This document shows, in pieces, positions 53,601-63,953 of a stretch of 64,000 nucleotides of DNA. Positions within the stretch are counted from its first letter, which is position 1. Every line of letters begins with the position of its first letter. Position numbers and translations under genes: made by a program. Source of the stretch: Channallabes apus. Lineage: Eukaryota > Chordata > Actinopteri > Siluriformes > Clariidae. Under the pieces are notes generated by a model. That model did no database searches. It saw only the letters and a program-made list of their open reading frames with translations, and had not been told where the DNA came from. The stretch is from assembly GCA_030522415.1 (NCBI GenBank), contig CM060118.1, positions 23,105,651-23,169,650 on the forward strand, given 5' to 3'.

Positions 53601-54412
53601 ATTTTCCAAAGCTTTTTGGGAGGAAGGGTTTTTCATTGCTTCTCATTCTTCCCAAAGTGCAATGCTGCGACCATTTAAACCCCACCCCCATGATTTTAGG
53701 AAGAGAATGATGGCTGTGTGTAAAGTCTTGTGCTTTTCGTGGTTATCATCTGAGCAAAGACAATAGTACTTTGAGATTAGGATTTCATTTATTTACTAAT
53801 TAGAGAATAATGCTGCAATTACTTTAAGCATAAAAGTTGTTACTTTTTAATTACACACATCTGCCTAGAAAGAGATTTTTTAAAGATTTCCTTTCCTGCT
53901 AAAGATTTACATAATTTTACATAAAATGCACATTTAAAAATATATAATATCAAATAATGAATAACATTTTTACCCACACAACCCAATTTGCATTCATAGT
54001 GAAAATAAACAAAGTGATTTTTGAGGTCAGACATACTAAGTAATAAACAGAACTGGACGGTGACATGACAAGGAAGAAGAGCTTTAGCTCTTAACTGTCA
54101 CTTATCCTGCCATCTGCTGTGTGCCTGCAGGGTCGATGCATCAACTTTACACGGGTGAAAGACGAGGCAGTCAGGGCTCCGCCACGCAGCCCTCCTCCAT
54201 CTCCACCACCTCCAGCAGAGGACCGGCCGCTGATACACCCTTCCACCTCAGCACTTCCCAACCGACCAACTCGCTCACCACCAAGACCCCCACCAGGGCG
54301 ATCACCCCATGGACCCCCACCAGGGCGATCACCCCATGGACCCCCACCATCACGAGCACCCCCGAGACCCCCTCCTTCTCTTCCCCCACCGTGCCCTGGG
54401 AACCAGCACTGA
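32535..54412 (+). CDS. antxr1-like: Anthrax toxin receptor family protein (ANTXR1-type), complete
   Basis: Eighteen exons join in frame to 567 aa: 32535-32683, 35563-35634, 35748-35819, 35920-36001, 36101-36131, 36225-36298, 36405-36473, 36591-36671, 36761-36821, 40479-40577, 40875-40944, 45206-45284, 46554-46649, 46746-46784, 48017-48115, 48406-48573, 49337-49417, 54131-54412. It is a type I membrane receptor; family members bind extracellular matrix through a von Willebrand A domain and link to actin. Signal peptide is about 1-27; vWA about 43-215 with metal-site residues D49, S51, S53, T117 and D146; Ig-like region follows; membrane helix about 317-337, then WWFWPLCC; acidic and proline-rich tail with [34 protein letters not shown] and GRCINFTRV match ANTXR1 better than ANTXR2, although synteny points to ANTXRL. 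Intron 6 uses a GC donor. Introns 1, 9, 11 and 17 (2.9-4.7 kb) carry Tc1 and SINE relics. Confidence 0.9.
33970..35075 (+). mobile_element. Tc1-like transposon relic in antxr intron 1
   Basis: It begins near the AGTGATTAATACTTTTCAGC block. The short frame 34000-34200 contains [20 protein letters not shown], typical of the Tc1 transposase N-terminus. Further on are [11 protein letters not shown] (near 34577), [13 protein letters not shown] (near 34761) and [14 protein letters not shown] pieces, broken by stops and indels. The right end near ATATTAGTGTGTGCG looks like the terminal repeat zone. The element is dead and in the same orientation as antxr. Confidence 0.8.
37430..38250 (-). mobile_element. 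Tc1-like transposon relic in antxr intron 9
   Basis: The minus strand holds pieces of a second Tc1-like transposase family: [13 protein letters not shown] and [16 protein letters not shown] (N-terminal paired-like DNA-binding region, 37787-38059), followed by DESHFQ-like and [19 protein letters not shown] segments. Frames are broken. It differs in sequence from the 34 kb relic. Confidence 0.75.
38603..38656. repeat. (TG)n(GA)n microsatellite in antxr intron 9
   Basis: About 15 TG units pass into about 12 GA units, flanked by AT-rich palindromic runs. Confidence 0.95.
38657..40478. other. Remainder of antxr intron 9
   Basis: No additional exon or repeat is recognised in this AT-rich sequence. 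Short frames such as the one at 38965-39203 on the minus strand have no domain signature. Confidence 0.4.
42150..42375 (-). mobile_element. Tc1-like transposon fragment in antxr intron 11
   Basis: The minus-strand frame reads [20 protein letters not shown], the linker and second DNA-binding part of Tc1-like transposases. The plus strand carries CTGGCCATTCTCCTCTGACC followed by ACATTTCATTCCTCAGAAC, a signature of a widespread fish Tc1 family. Only about 225 bases remain. Confidence 0.7.
44243..44548 (-). mobile_element. tRNA-derived SINE (Mermaid-like), inverted copy in antxr intron 11
   Basis: Reverse complement of the 1.2 kb and 18.9 kb SINEs. Tail-side CCTATCCCAGGAGACTTAGG comes first, CCATCGCAGGGCACAC and GTGGGAGGAAACCGGAGTAC follow, and the tRNA-like head (GCTAACCACTACACCACCG) is last. 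Confidence 0.85.
46397..46420 (+). other. Possible alternative exon before the antxr membrane segment
   Basis: A strong polypyrimidine tract and CATCAG acceptor at 46391-46396 are followed 20 bases later by a perfect GTAAGT donor at 46417. Entered in frame from exon 12, it reads RNLCFIK and then TAA at 46418-46420, which would give a secreted receptor without the membrane helix. As a 20-base microexon it would shift the frame. This may be a decoy splice pair; no expression evidence is available. Confidence 0.25.
49418..54130. other. antxr intron 17 (4.7 kb)
   Basis: It contains a three-unit repeat based on ACTCCATCACTA at about 49868-49906, an ATT/AAT microsatellite at about 51130-51187 and (GA)n at about 52172-52193. 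GC-richer repeat-poor islands lie at about 49.95-50.47 and 51.85-52.45 kb. Their open frames on several strands lack domains or splice support, so I treat them as non-coding, possibly regulatory. Confidence 0.4.
54287..54340 (+). repeat. 27-base tandem duplication in the antxr proline-rich tail
   Basis: Two identical copies encode PPPGRSPHG twice in frame in exon 18. A partial third copy follows, starting CCCCCACCA. It is a coding minisatellite likely to vary in copy number. Confidence 0.9.
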
Positions 54413-54757
54413 GAACAATGCAGAATTCTCAGCACCCTAAGCAAAATGTTGTTGCTGGTCAGCAAGATAAAGTCAACTACTGATTATTTCCAGATAGGGA
54501 TGAGATGTAATCTAGCTTATTTGGCTGGGCTTTGGGTCTGCTTTGAGATAATTTGATTAACTTGTAAAGGATCCTGTTATGTAGTGGGTATATGTGTAAA
54601 TCTTGAAAATGAAATTAACATATTACAATAGGATGATTAAAGGATTTGTTAAAAACTGAAGGGTCGAGGGTTTAAGCATGTAAAAAGCATGTAGGTTAGT
54701 CAGCTGTAAGTAATTTTCTTGGGCACTATCCTTAGATCACACGGTTAGACCTGTATA

Positions 54758-54763
54758 AATAAA
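54758..54763 (+). terminator. Candidate polyadenylation signal for antxr
   Basis: An AATAAA hexamer, with an overlapping second, about 345 bases after the antxr stop. It is the first canonical hexamer I see downstream. Confidence 0.4.
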
Positions 54764-55550
54764 ATAATTGCGACTGCAGGGCAGTTCCATCCCCTAATTT
54801 ATTTAGCCTTGGTTTCCTGGAAAGCACTTGAGCACAGAATGACAGGGCGTCCACCACTGTTATAGGACACTAAAATTTGGCCTCTGTAATTATAAAAAAA
54901 AAAAAATTATATACACATACTGTTGAGGGGAATACATAACTTTGACTTTTACATATAATACATATATGCTTTCACTACAGCCCACCTGAGCAATTTTGAC
55001 TGTAAAACAAGACCCAAACTCGTGTTTTTCTCTTCTTGTTCTTAAACAACTAACCAGAAATCACTGCCATTTATTAAACAGTTTCTGCAACCCAATGTAC
55101 ATTGTATTTCTTTAAAATAACCAATTATACCAAACAGACAGCAGGTTATATATGGATGCTGGATTGCAAAGATGTGGTGCCGTGAATATTTTCTGTGTCT
55201 GATGTAGTCCTGCTGCCTCCCCTGAGATCCACCTCCTCTCATTCCACACGTGCTTTGGCAAAAGTGCCACTCTGACCCACATCTGACACAGAAACAAAGT
55301 TTTATTTGAGCTGGTGGTTTTGTGTTTCTATCTCACCTACTGAAGTAAATAATAATTAGTAATGGTATGTTTAAAAGGATGTTACGTTATGTTATTTAAA
55401 TAGTAATTTCAGTGTTTGGAATGGACTCACCCTGACATTTTGGTAGCCTATTCATGTCTGTTCATAAACTAAGTAACTGCAATGTCTTCATGGAATCACA
55501 TTTTCATGTGTTTGACAATTACATGTGTCAAAGTCACTTAAATTTCACTC

Positions 55551-55740
55551 ACTCATTCTCTATACGGCTTTTCCTGTGGAATCATAGCCTAACCCAGGAG
55601 ACTCGGGTCACGAGGTAGACAGTCCATCACAAGACGCATACGCGCACGCACACACACACTCTTACACTATTGGTGTATAACCCTGGAGGTTTGAGGTCAC
55701 AGTGCTATGCCGCAGTGGTGAATTTTAGGACTTTGTAAAT
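55551..55740 (-). mobile_element. Degraded inverted SINE fragment
   Basis: Pieces in SINE order on the minus strand: ACTCACTCATTCTCTATACG, GCCTAACCCAGGAGACTCGG, CAGTCCATCACAAGACGC, (CA)n, and a trace of the head near CAGTGGTGAA. It is more decayed than the other copies. Confidence 0.6.
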
Positions 55741-55747
55741 CCCACTA

Positions 55748-55824
55748 GCTAACATTCTTAATGTGTATAGATTTTCCCCTTGGTGTGAGGAATGAGAAAA
55801 TCTATACACATTAAGAATGTTAGC
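55748..55824. repeat. Inverted repeat with 29-bp perfect arms
   Basis: Arms at 55748-55776 and 55796-55824 are exact reverse complements around a 19-base loop, and pairing extends to 33 bp with one mismatch. An RNA from either strand would fold into a long stable hairpin. It could be a small foldback (MITE-like) element or a hairpin precursor; no target-site duplication was resolved. Confidence 0.85.
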
Positions 55825-57072
55825 CAGTAAAAAACTTTAAGAAGCACCAGATGAGTAATATGAACATTTCACACTCCAGCTCTATTGGCTTCCACAACTG
55901 CCTCCACTGAAGGACCTTTTGATGTGATATATCAGGTATCAAAGTTCAAACACGATGCACAAACATCACTGCAGTTGTTGAGATCCTGTCTCCTATTGAT
56001 CAAAATACGAGATTTGATCACACATCAATTTTCTTTTTCATGAAAAATAAATAAACAAACAAACAATATGGCACCAGCTTGACCTGCACCACCAATTCAT
56101 TTTTAAAAATTTAAAGGTAACAGGCACTATTATTACAGTTGCTGTGAGCTAGGAGATTTTAGCTCAAAACCTAGTAAACCATGTCAGGAAGTTAAGATTT
56201 CCCCATAGACGAGACCTTCACCAAAGAAAATATCGGACAATGACAACACCTCAGCCTCCATTAATGTTCTGAATAGAAGACTGCAGCCCACATTAAAGTA
56301 CATAAAGAAGAAAAAGTTGTTGCCTTGTTAAGTTACACTGCTGACCCCTACTGGACAAATAGTATTTTTCTATAAAAATCACATGCACCATATTGTGTTA
56401 TTAAAATTGTCCCCAAGCAATTTTCAATGCATTTAGGGCAATAAATAAATATGTACGTATGTATACTTCAACATGAAAAATATATGCACAAAAAAAAACT
56501 TGTCACTTGATAGCATCAATGATGGTGTGTCTACTGACATCTTTAGAGGAAACATTACTACACATTGTTGCCATAATTCAGTTTAAGTTTTAAAAAGGGG
56601 CATAGATAACTGCCGATGTGTGTCTACATTTTTTGGACCCTTCTGCATGTATGTCTATACAGTATATTCTACATTTTCTAAGAACCTAAACACATGCCTT
56701 GCTTTCTTTCCTTGCCAATCAGTAATAAACAACACAGCTCTCTCTTTCTGGTTTAGCTATGTTTACTTTCCAAGACATAAATACATTTATCTCACAATAT
56801 CTCGTTTAATCCACCCATTTCCACCTTTAAAACAAACAGTTTGTTGGAAAGGATCACACGCTGATCAAAGGAACACACAGTTGTAATCTCTGTAGTGGAA
56901 CAACCTTCTTAGTCGCACTAGTGGAACAGCTGTACAACTCTCCTCACATTCATTCCCAAGCCACAATTCAGCATGATGAAGTCATCCGATCTGAATTATA
57001 ACTTTTTAAAGATAGTCCATAAACAAAATTGTCCATCCGGATTTAAACATATTGCACATGTTTATATATGAC

Positions 57073-60000
57073 TCAGGTTCTCCTTTTATTTTTCTGCATT
57101 CTCTTTCCAGACAGTGCTCCCTTCTGTGCTCCTCTGACCATGCCTTTAAACTGGCCTTGCAGTTTGGCCTTTTTCCTGTCAACACAAGATCAGCGGCTCA
57201 GTCTGAGTACATCACAAAACATTGGTAAAATGTATTCAGAGACTGTGTGCGTAGCTTTATTACCTGCGGTTTAGCTGAGCCTTCTTAAGAGGGATGTAGG
57301 CATATGGGTCGTGCTTCCCCTTCTTCTTAAGGTCACCTTTTCCTTTCTGCATTAACATGCTTATTAGAGACTTATTAAATGATTTTAACTTAAGATTATG
57401 TAAAAGAATAAAACACAAGGGGCTGTGCTGAAATATCAGTAATCAATTATACTTAAAGTAAGATAACATAAGTAAAATTACTTATATGTTAATTATTTTT
57501 AAGTACTTAGTTTTTGGGGTTGTGAAACGAATAATTTGAGTTTCAAGTATTTCTAATGGGAAGATTCAATTGGTTTACGAGTGTCTTGAAATACAATCCT
57601 GCTTCTGAAACCAATTATAATCGTAATCCAAGGTTCCACTGTAAATTCAAATAGTTTTGCATGGCAATATGTGAAAGTCTTAGAGTGCACCACCTGTAGG
57701 AAAACAGTGGAACTGCTGTGTTTTACCACTGCAAATGAAAAGTATAAATTGACATTTCTTTTTTTAAAGTCAGTGTGGTTATACATGTACTTCCACACAA
57801 AACAATCATGATACGTAACTGAATCATCTCTACAAGTCACTGTGCAAGTTGTTATAGAACGGCCAACAATGTTCTTTTTTTTAATCAACAGCTGGATAAT
57901 CAGACTTGAGAATCCAACAGCAGTAGGTACTGTATTTAAATCAATTAATCGATCGATCAATCAAATCTCTACTAGTAAATATTAATGACGATACAATAAC
58001 TAACTATTAGAGACGACTTTACCTTAGCTTTGTATCCAGCACCTGACTCCTCTTTTCCTCCCAGCGGTCTGTGAATCCCAACGCCACCAGCTGAGTTAAA
58101 AAAAATAAATTAATAAAATAGTGGTTACTAAATTATAGAAAAAAAAAATCTATTTGAAACAATGTTGCTAAAATACAATTCCACCATGCACATTTTCTGT
58201 TTCAGTATTTTGCTTACAGATGAAATGTTTCATACCCTTATATTTCATTTGTGGCTCAATCTCCATGTCGTCATCCGCATCATCTTCGATTTTCCTCTTC
58301 TGGCTTTTTTTCTGCTCAAAAAAAAAAAAAAAAAAGAAAAGATTAAAACAAACTATATTTATTTGCATGGGTATACACACTATTCAGCTTAAAGATCATC
58401 AAGTACTGACTGTTTTCACTCCAGCCTCTTTCAGGATGTCATCCATTTCCTTGTCATCTGAAGTAGAACAAGCACAATCCCATTCAATGTGTAAATAGAC
58501 ATAAATCTCCACTGAACAGCACAATATAGTATCACACAGTGAGAATGCAAGTATATGACTTGCATCAAAATTACAAGAGGTTAGGTATTGGTATATTATA
58601 GAGCTGAGCACAACAGGTTTTAAATCACAGTGGAAGCTGTTGGGAGGTAAAGCAGTGATTCTCCAATCATCCCACAGCATCCACAAGAGTCGCACATTTG
58701 CTCCATTGCAACTCACAAAACATAAGAACAGAGATGGATTGAGAAGCACGAACGGCACTTGTGTTAGTTGTGTTGTGTAAGACATCCGCACATCAGCATC
58801 TCTTACCTTTAGATCCATCATCTTCCTCATCATCATCTTTAATGATCAGTCTCCCATCTGATGTCATCTTGAAGCCGTGCTCCTTCTTGGAAGATTTCTT
58901 CAAACCAGGGTTGGTGGCTGTGCAAAACAAATGAAAGGAAATACAAATAAATGAACAAAAGCTAACATGTGGCTATTAATATTATTGTTTACTTATCCTA
59001 TTGAAAAAGCTTGTTTAAAAAAAATAATTCTTACAAAGAACTCTCTGTGCTGCTTTAGGGTCAAGGAAATTGAGCGGTTCATCAGACACGCCTTCTTTCA
59101 GCCAGGCCTGCGCTTTTTGTTTAACTGGCTTCTTCTGGCCTTTCTTAGGCTTCTCATCCTCCGAGTCATCAGAGTCCGAGTCTGCCAGGACATCCTCAAT
59201 ACTGCAGGGACAGAGGAAAAGGATGTTAACTTCCTAACAGTGCTTCCTTCTATCTCTTTAATCTCTACACTCTAAAAAAAGGTGTGGGGCGTGTGAACAT
59301 TTTTATTCTCATGATGTGGACAGTCTAACATTACACACATTAAAAATAAATGAACAAAAATGTACGCACCTGTCAGTCTTCGCTTTTGGTAGATCTTCCT
59401 CGCTGCCTGAACCGTCCTCCTCAGCCTTGTTCAGCTGTTTGCGTCTCTTCGTTCTAGCCTCCACTTTACGGATATTTGCCAGTACCTTATGGAACTCTGC
59501 AGGCAGCATGCTCTTCACCAGCTCAAAGCTGAGCACAGACATAAGAGTGGACGAGACAGTTTAGATATTTATACGATGCAAAATGACACGCAGCAGTGCA
59601 TTTTTGAAAGGATTAGGTAAACCTACCCAAATTTGCGGACTAATTTAGTGAAAATGTTTTTCAAATTCGTCCTACAGTGCCTTCTCATATCGTCTTTCAT
59701 ACCACTAATGCCCTCCATCTGAGGGAGGAAAAAATTTGGTCATTTAAATGTCATATGATCCACATATTTTACAGTAAAGTGGTATTTTAGAACAGAAACA
59801 TTACATGTTTGCCTTCCATAACTTACAATAAGGGTCAGATGACTGGCTAGAACTTTTACATCCAGGATGAAGAGGATGACTTTGATGAAGGCTAAAGAGG
59901 CCTTGACAATCTCCCGTGTCCTGCTGGAGAGCAGCAAGCAGATGTTTTGCAGGAGTTGCTCCAGTGGTGATACATCTATGGAGTCTGAGAGGAAAAAATT

Positions 60001-63000
60001 ATGATCAAAACCAGACCTCTACACAGTCCTGTTGAATAATATATGCTCTTGATATCTGGATATCGAAATCATAATGATGGTTACCTTTGAACTGAAACAC
60101 TAGTCTGGTAAGGGCCAGCACAGTGCAGGTTATCATTGTGACCGATCCAGTGAGTCCAACATAAACATGACTCAAGCACTCATTCAAGGCATCTGAAACA
60201 TTCAGGGATTTTAGTTATTTTTAATAACAATATAAAAGGATATTGCAAATTAATGCATATTTCTGAGTTGCTGACAGCATTGAGTGCATATTACCCAATT
60301 GTACGAGTGAGAGAATTATTTTTTTTTAAATTAAGGAAAATTTATTACAGGTAATATACACATAGTCTGGAAATTATGTAGTTTGTCAATTTTATTAGCT
60401 TTATTTCTTTAGGTATAAAATAGATATTGGCAAACATCCTCTTATTGAGATCATTTGTCCAGTTATTTGCTCTTAGCTTTGACATATATGTTTGAATACT
60501 AAATGGTGTATATATAGTAATATTTACATAATCACAGTTTGAATTGCAAATGGCAATATGTTGTAAAATAAAATAATAAAAAATAATTAGATCAAGTCGT
60601 TCAGCCCTGTGTGTGACATATTCTCCACCACTCAGTTGACAGGTAGAAAAGAAATGCGTTCCCAACCGGTCTGAGCGAAAAAAGAAATAACGGAAAAATT
60701 ATTTGTATATAATAAACGAGGAGGCACGGTGGCAGAGTGTTGACTTGCACCTCCGGTTTCCTCCCACAGTCCCAAATTGCCCATAGTGCACGTGCATGCG
60801 CGAGGACATTGTTTTCCAGTATAGACTCCAGGCCACCATGACTTTAGACAGGATAAATGGTATAAATAATAGATGGACATAATGAATGATGACTGAATCG
60901 GTCAGTTAATGGGAGCTAAAGTAGTTTTTACACGGACCACAAAACTTAATGTGGTTATTAAATGCTGAACAGCAACAAGAAAGGCCACATACTGGGAATC
61001 AGACAATCCATGGCAAATCCCTTATTCATCAACTAAGTAGTTATCCACAGTAAAAAGAAGAAAAAAAAAAAAGTCAGGCATTCCTTACAAAAAGTTTTTG
61101 TTTATGGAAGTAACCTACAGCATGCTTACTTGTGTACAGGGTGTCCAGGTATTGTCAAGTTACAAAAGAGCCTTTTTTTTTTTTTTTTTTTTTTAAGGCC
61201 ACCTTGTGTAATTTAAGAATAGATTGGAAATAAAAATAGGCTTAACATGCATCATGTTACATTTACAAGTATTTAGAAAATAAACAGATAAAATGTTGAC
61301 TGTAAACACCAAAGAATGAAAGCATTGTTGCTTGAACATTGAGTTATTAGAACATCTTGTCCTAACAGCGACCACAGGACCATCACCACAATAACAAAAT
61401 ATCATTAAGTTCCAAGGAAAACCATGTTTTTTTGGCGAGATTGTGTTTTTTTTGGCGAGATTGTGTTGTCTCGCCAACAGTTATAAACAGGAGAATTCTC
61501 CATCACTAGGCTACTGGATTGAGGTTATACAGACCCTCCCCAAAAAGGAGCAGACAATGTGATCGAAATATTTGAAACAGATCCAGGAAGTAGCATTCGA
61601 GATATTTCTGCTTGAGAACAAATGCATTGGAAACAAATGCACCAAGTGTAACTGGCTATGAGTGTCGTTCACCTGTGAGCGGATCACTCTAGACCAGTGG
61701 TTCTCAAACTGTGGGGCGCGCCCCACTAGTGGGGAATACAGACATGACAGGTGGGGCGCAATGAACGGGAGGAAAAACAGGAAAGTACCTATTCTAATTC
61801 ATGCTTTTCTTTATTGATAATGAAGAGCGTACGCTCAAAACTAAACAATCACACACAAATAAATGGATCATTAATACAAGTAAATTTAAAATAACATCAG
61901 TTGTGGGCCGGGAGAAAAAGTGGAACCATAGTGGAACAATAACGGTTTAACGTCGGACAAACTTAAGCAGCGCTGCTCGAATCACAAACCTGCGCGACCC
62001 ACTGGGCAGCGGTGTGTGTCTCTGACAGAAATAAACCGCGCCGACCATCAAATTACATTTTACCCCACTGGGATGCGCACGTACAAACCAGGCATGGCAA
62101 GGCGGAAACAATATTAAACAGTCCTGACATTTTAAATAAATAGTTTTTAAATAAAACACAGTGAGTCGCGCAGGTTTGTGATTCGAGCGGCGCTGTGCGA
62201 TCCACCGGGCTGCGCAAATAAACCAGATCATCACTGCGCTATTCAGGTAGTCGCGCTGCGCTGCATTTGCGCAGATATTCGGTTCAATCGGGTGCCGCGG
62301 TTTCGTCCCACTTTTGATGTGTTTGGCTTCACATACACTTCGACAATGGAAGAAGTGCAGCAGCAGTGAGTTTGCTTACATGTGACAAAACCAAGAACGA
62401 GGAGATTGTAAAGAAAAAAGGTGCCTCGTCTGTGGTGTGGAATTAGTTTGGGTATAAGAAAAGTGATACGAATGAGATGAACGTGATTTGGAAAGTACAC
62501 AAGTGCACTGTTTTAACAAGTGGCGGAAACACGTCAAACCTTTTCTATCATCTGAAATACAAGCATCCAAACGAATATGGCCAAAGTAAAAAAAAAAAAA
62601 TGCTGCAAACCTCAGCAATTCACAGTTTAAATAAAATTACATTATGTTTCTTTGTGTTTTCATTTTTATTTATGCATTTTCACATACAAATTGCTATATT
62701 GTGATATATATCGTTATCGAGGTAGAAAATAGCTTCTACCGTGTTAGAAGATTTTGGTTATATCGCCCACCACTAATGAAGCCTATCTTCAGCTTGGATT
62801 CATGGTGCGGATGGTGGGGGCAGAGGAGAGTCCCGTGTGTGTTTTGTGTCTTAAACTGCTGGCAGCAGACCGCATGAGACCCAACAAATTAGGAAGACAC
62901 TTAGAGACAAACACACTCCAGTCACGTTAATAAACCACTGGACGTCTTTGAAAGAAAGCTGGCAGAATACAGACAGCAGGATAATCGCATGGTAAAATCT

Positions 63001-63953
63001 GAATCAGTGGACAGCAAAGCACAAATGGCTTCATTCAAAGTTGCATACAGAATTGGCCAGTGCAAAAAAAGCTACAAACGATTGCTGAGCAGCTAATAAA
63101 CATGGGGTCAATTATGCAAAGATATGTGATAACGTAAGCCTTGTAACAATTGCACGTGTATTTTATCTTTTTTTTAACTTGGTGGTGTTTGATCTTATTG
63201 GTTTAGAAATTGATATTTCAATAAACAGTAAACTTGGCCGATTTCGTTATTATTTTGTTGACAAGTGGGGCTTGAAAATTCGCTCACCCCCTTAAGTGGG
63301 GAATGACAGAAAAAGTTTGAGAACCACTGCTCTAGACATACGTTAAGACAAGGTGTGAACAGGGCTTTAGAGGAAGCATAGCCTGGTTGCAAGATGTCAT
63401 TTGACGAAGACAGAGTGGAAATTGGCGGAAGACCATATTGTGAATGAAATAGGATTAAAACAAGACAAAAAAGCAGAAAGGAAGTGCTGTTTTGTGTGTG
63501 TGGATATGGCTAACAACTTGAAGAAGGGATCTGTGCATCCCTAATAAGCACCCATGAGTTAAATTTATTTTGATCCATTGTACAAAAATGGATTCTTTTA
63601 TGTCAGCTACCGAACAACACTTTAAATCACTTTCCTGAGACTTTATGAGGGAGCAAAAAGCAGACTTACCTTTGGTGTTTCCATGGAACCGGACAAAGGC
63701 ATTGCCGATCTCCACCAACAAGGCGTAGGCGTTTTTGCGTGCCCCGACAGAGACTTCCTTAGTGCAAATTATAACCTGACACAAGACATCAACATCATTA
63801 TGAGCATCCCAGTCTCACACAGACAGAACTACATTACACTAGATTAGAAAAACTCCAGTGTGCTCGAGTTACCTCAGGAAGAAGTGCAGTGATGAAGTCC
63901 TTGTGCTCTTCATTCAGCTGCTTCACAATGTGACTGAGACACTTCAGTCTGGG
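57073..63953 (-). CDS. rrp12: RRP12-like ribosome biogenesis protein, C-terminal part (5' end outside window)
   Basis: Thirteen exons on the minus strand join in frame to 452 residues plus stop: 63873-63953, 63670-63775, 60085-60192, 59827-59984, 59627-59718, 59370-59528, 59035-59201, 58807-58917, 58411-58457, 58236-58311, 58023-58090, 57264-57346, 57073-57175. RRP12 is a nucleolar HEAT-repeat protein needed for maturation and nuclear export of pre-ribosomal subunits. Matches to the family include [72 protein letters not shown] and [16 protein letters not shown]. Helical repeats occupy the first half of this piece; the rest is acidic and lysine-rich, then a basic tail. One intron (60193-63669) is swollen by repeats. 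An AATAAA lies inside the last coding exon (57085-57090). The family is about 1,290 aa, so roughly two thirds is beyond the window. Confidence 0.93.
60193..61694. other. rrp12 intron: AT-rich DNA, degraded SINE, poly-T
   Basis: It holds a short, degraded SINE copy at about 60718-60895 (plus strand; GGCACGGTGGCAGAGTG, GGTTTCCTCCCACAGTCC, GGATAAATGGTATA), a poly-T at about 61168-61194, and a duplicated word around TTTGGCGAGATTGTG at about 61424-61465. No exon is seen. Confidence 0.6.
61695..63329. mobile_element. hAT (Charlie/ZBED-type) transposon with intact ends, disrupted inside
   Basis: It starts CAGTGGTTCTCAAACT and ends with the complementary AGTTTGAGAACCACTG-type terminus (AGTTTGAGAACCACTG at 63314-63329). 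Both ends are flanked by the 8-base duplication CTCTAGAC (61687-61694 and 63330-63337), the hAT signature. Inside are remains of a BED zinc finger ([19 protein letters not shown] at about 62527-62583) and, further right, transposase-like [10 protein letters not shown] and [10 protein letters not shown] pieces at about 62870-62980. All frames are broken, and the two pieces appear to come from different hAT families, suggesting nesting. It sits in an rrp12 intron. Confidence 0.85.
61975..62188. repeat. Inverted repeat inside the hAT element
   Basis: A 24-base arm at 61975-61998 is exactly complementary to 62165-62188, and pairing extends to about 40 bases with few mismatches. The arms are GC-rich, unlike the surroundings. 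They may mark an inner inserted element. Confidence 0.75.
63338..63669. other. rrp12 intron remainder
   Basis: No feature is recognised between the hAT target-site duplication and the next rrp12 exon. Confidence 0.5.

Larger units (their letters stand above)
54764..57072. other. Convergent intergenic region between antxr and rrp12
   Basis: Mostly AT-rich DNA with a degraded inverted SINE at about 55.55-55.74 kb and a near-perfect hairpin at 55748-55824. No exon is recognised, and I saw no canonical minus-strand poly-A hexamer for rrp12 here. Confidence 0.5.

Noticed and set aside
32535..54412. Calling the receptor ANTXR2
   Set aside because: The vWA and Ig-like regions and the long proline-rich tail after GRCINFTRV match ANTXR1-type proteins; ANTXR2 ends soon after that motif.
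54121..54483. Long open frames in the other phase and on the minus strand across the last antxr exon
   Set aside because: They are by-products of the GC-rich proline-coding repeat; only the frame joined from exon 17 continues the family sequence.
58399..58836. 145-codon minus-strand frame spanning an rrp12 intron
   Set aside because: It is out of frame with the upstream exon, which has a proper GTAAGA donor and reaches a stop soon if unspliced.
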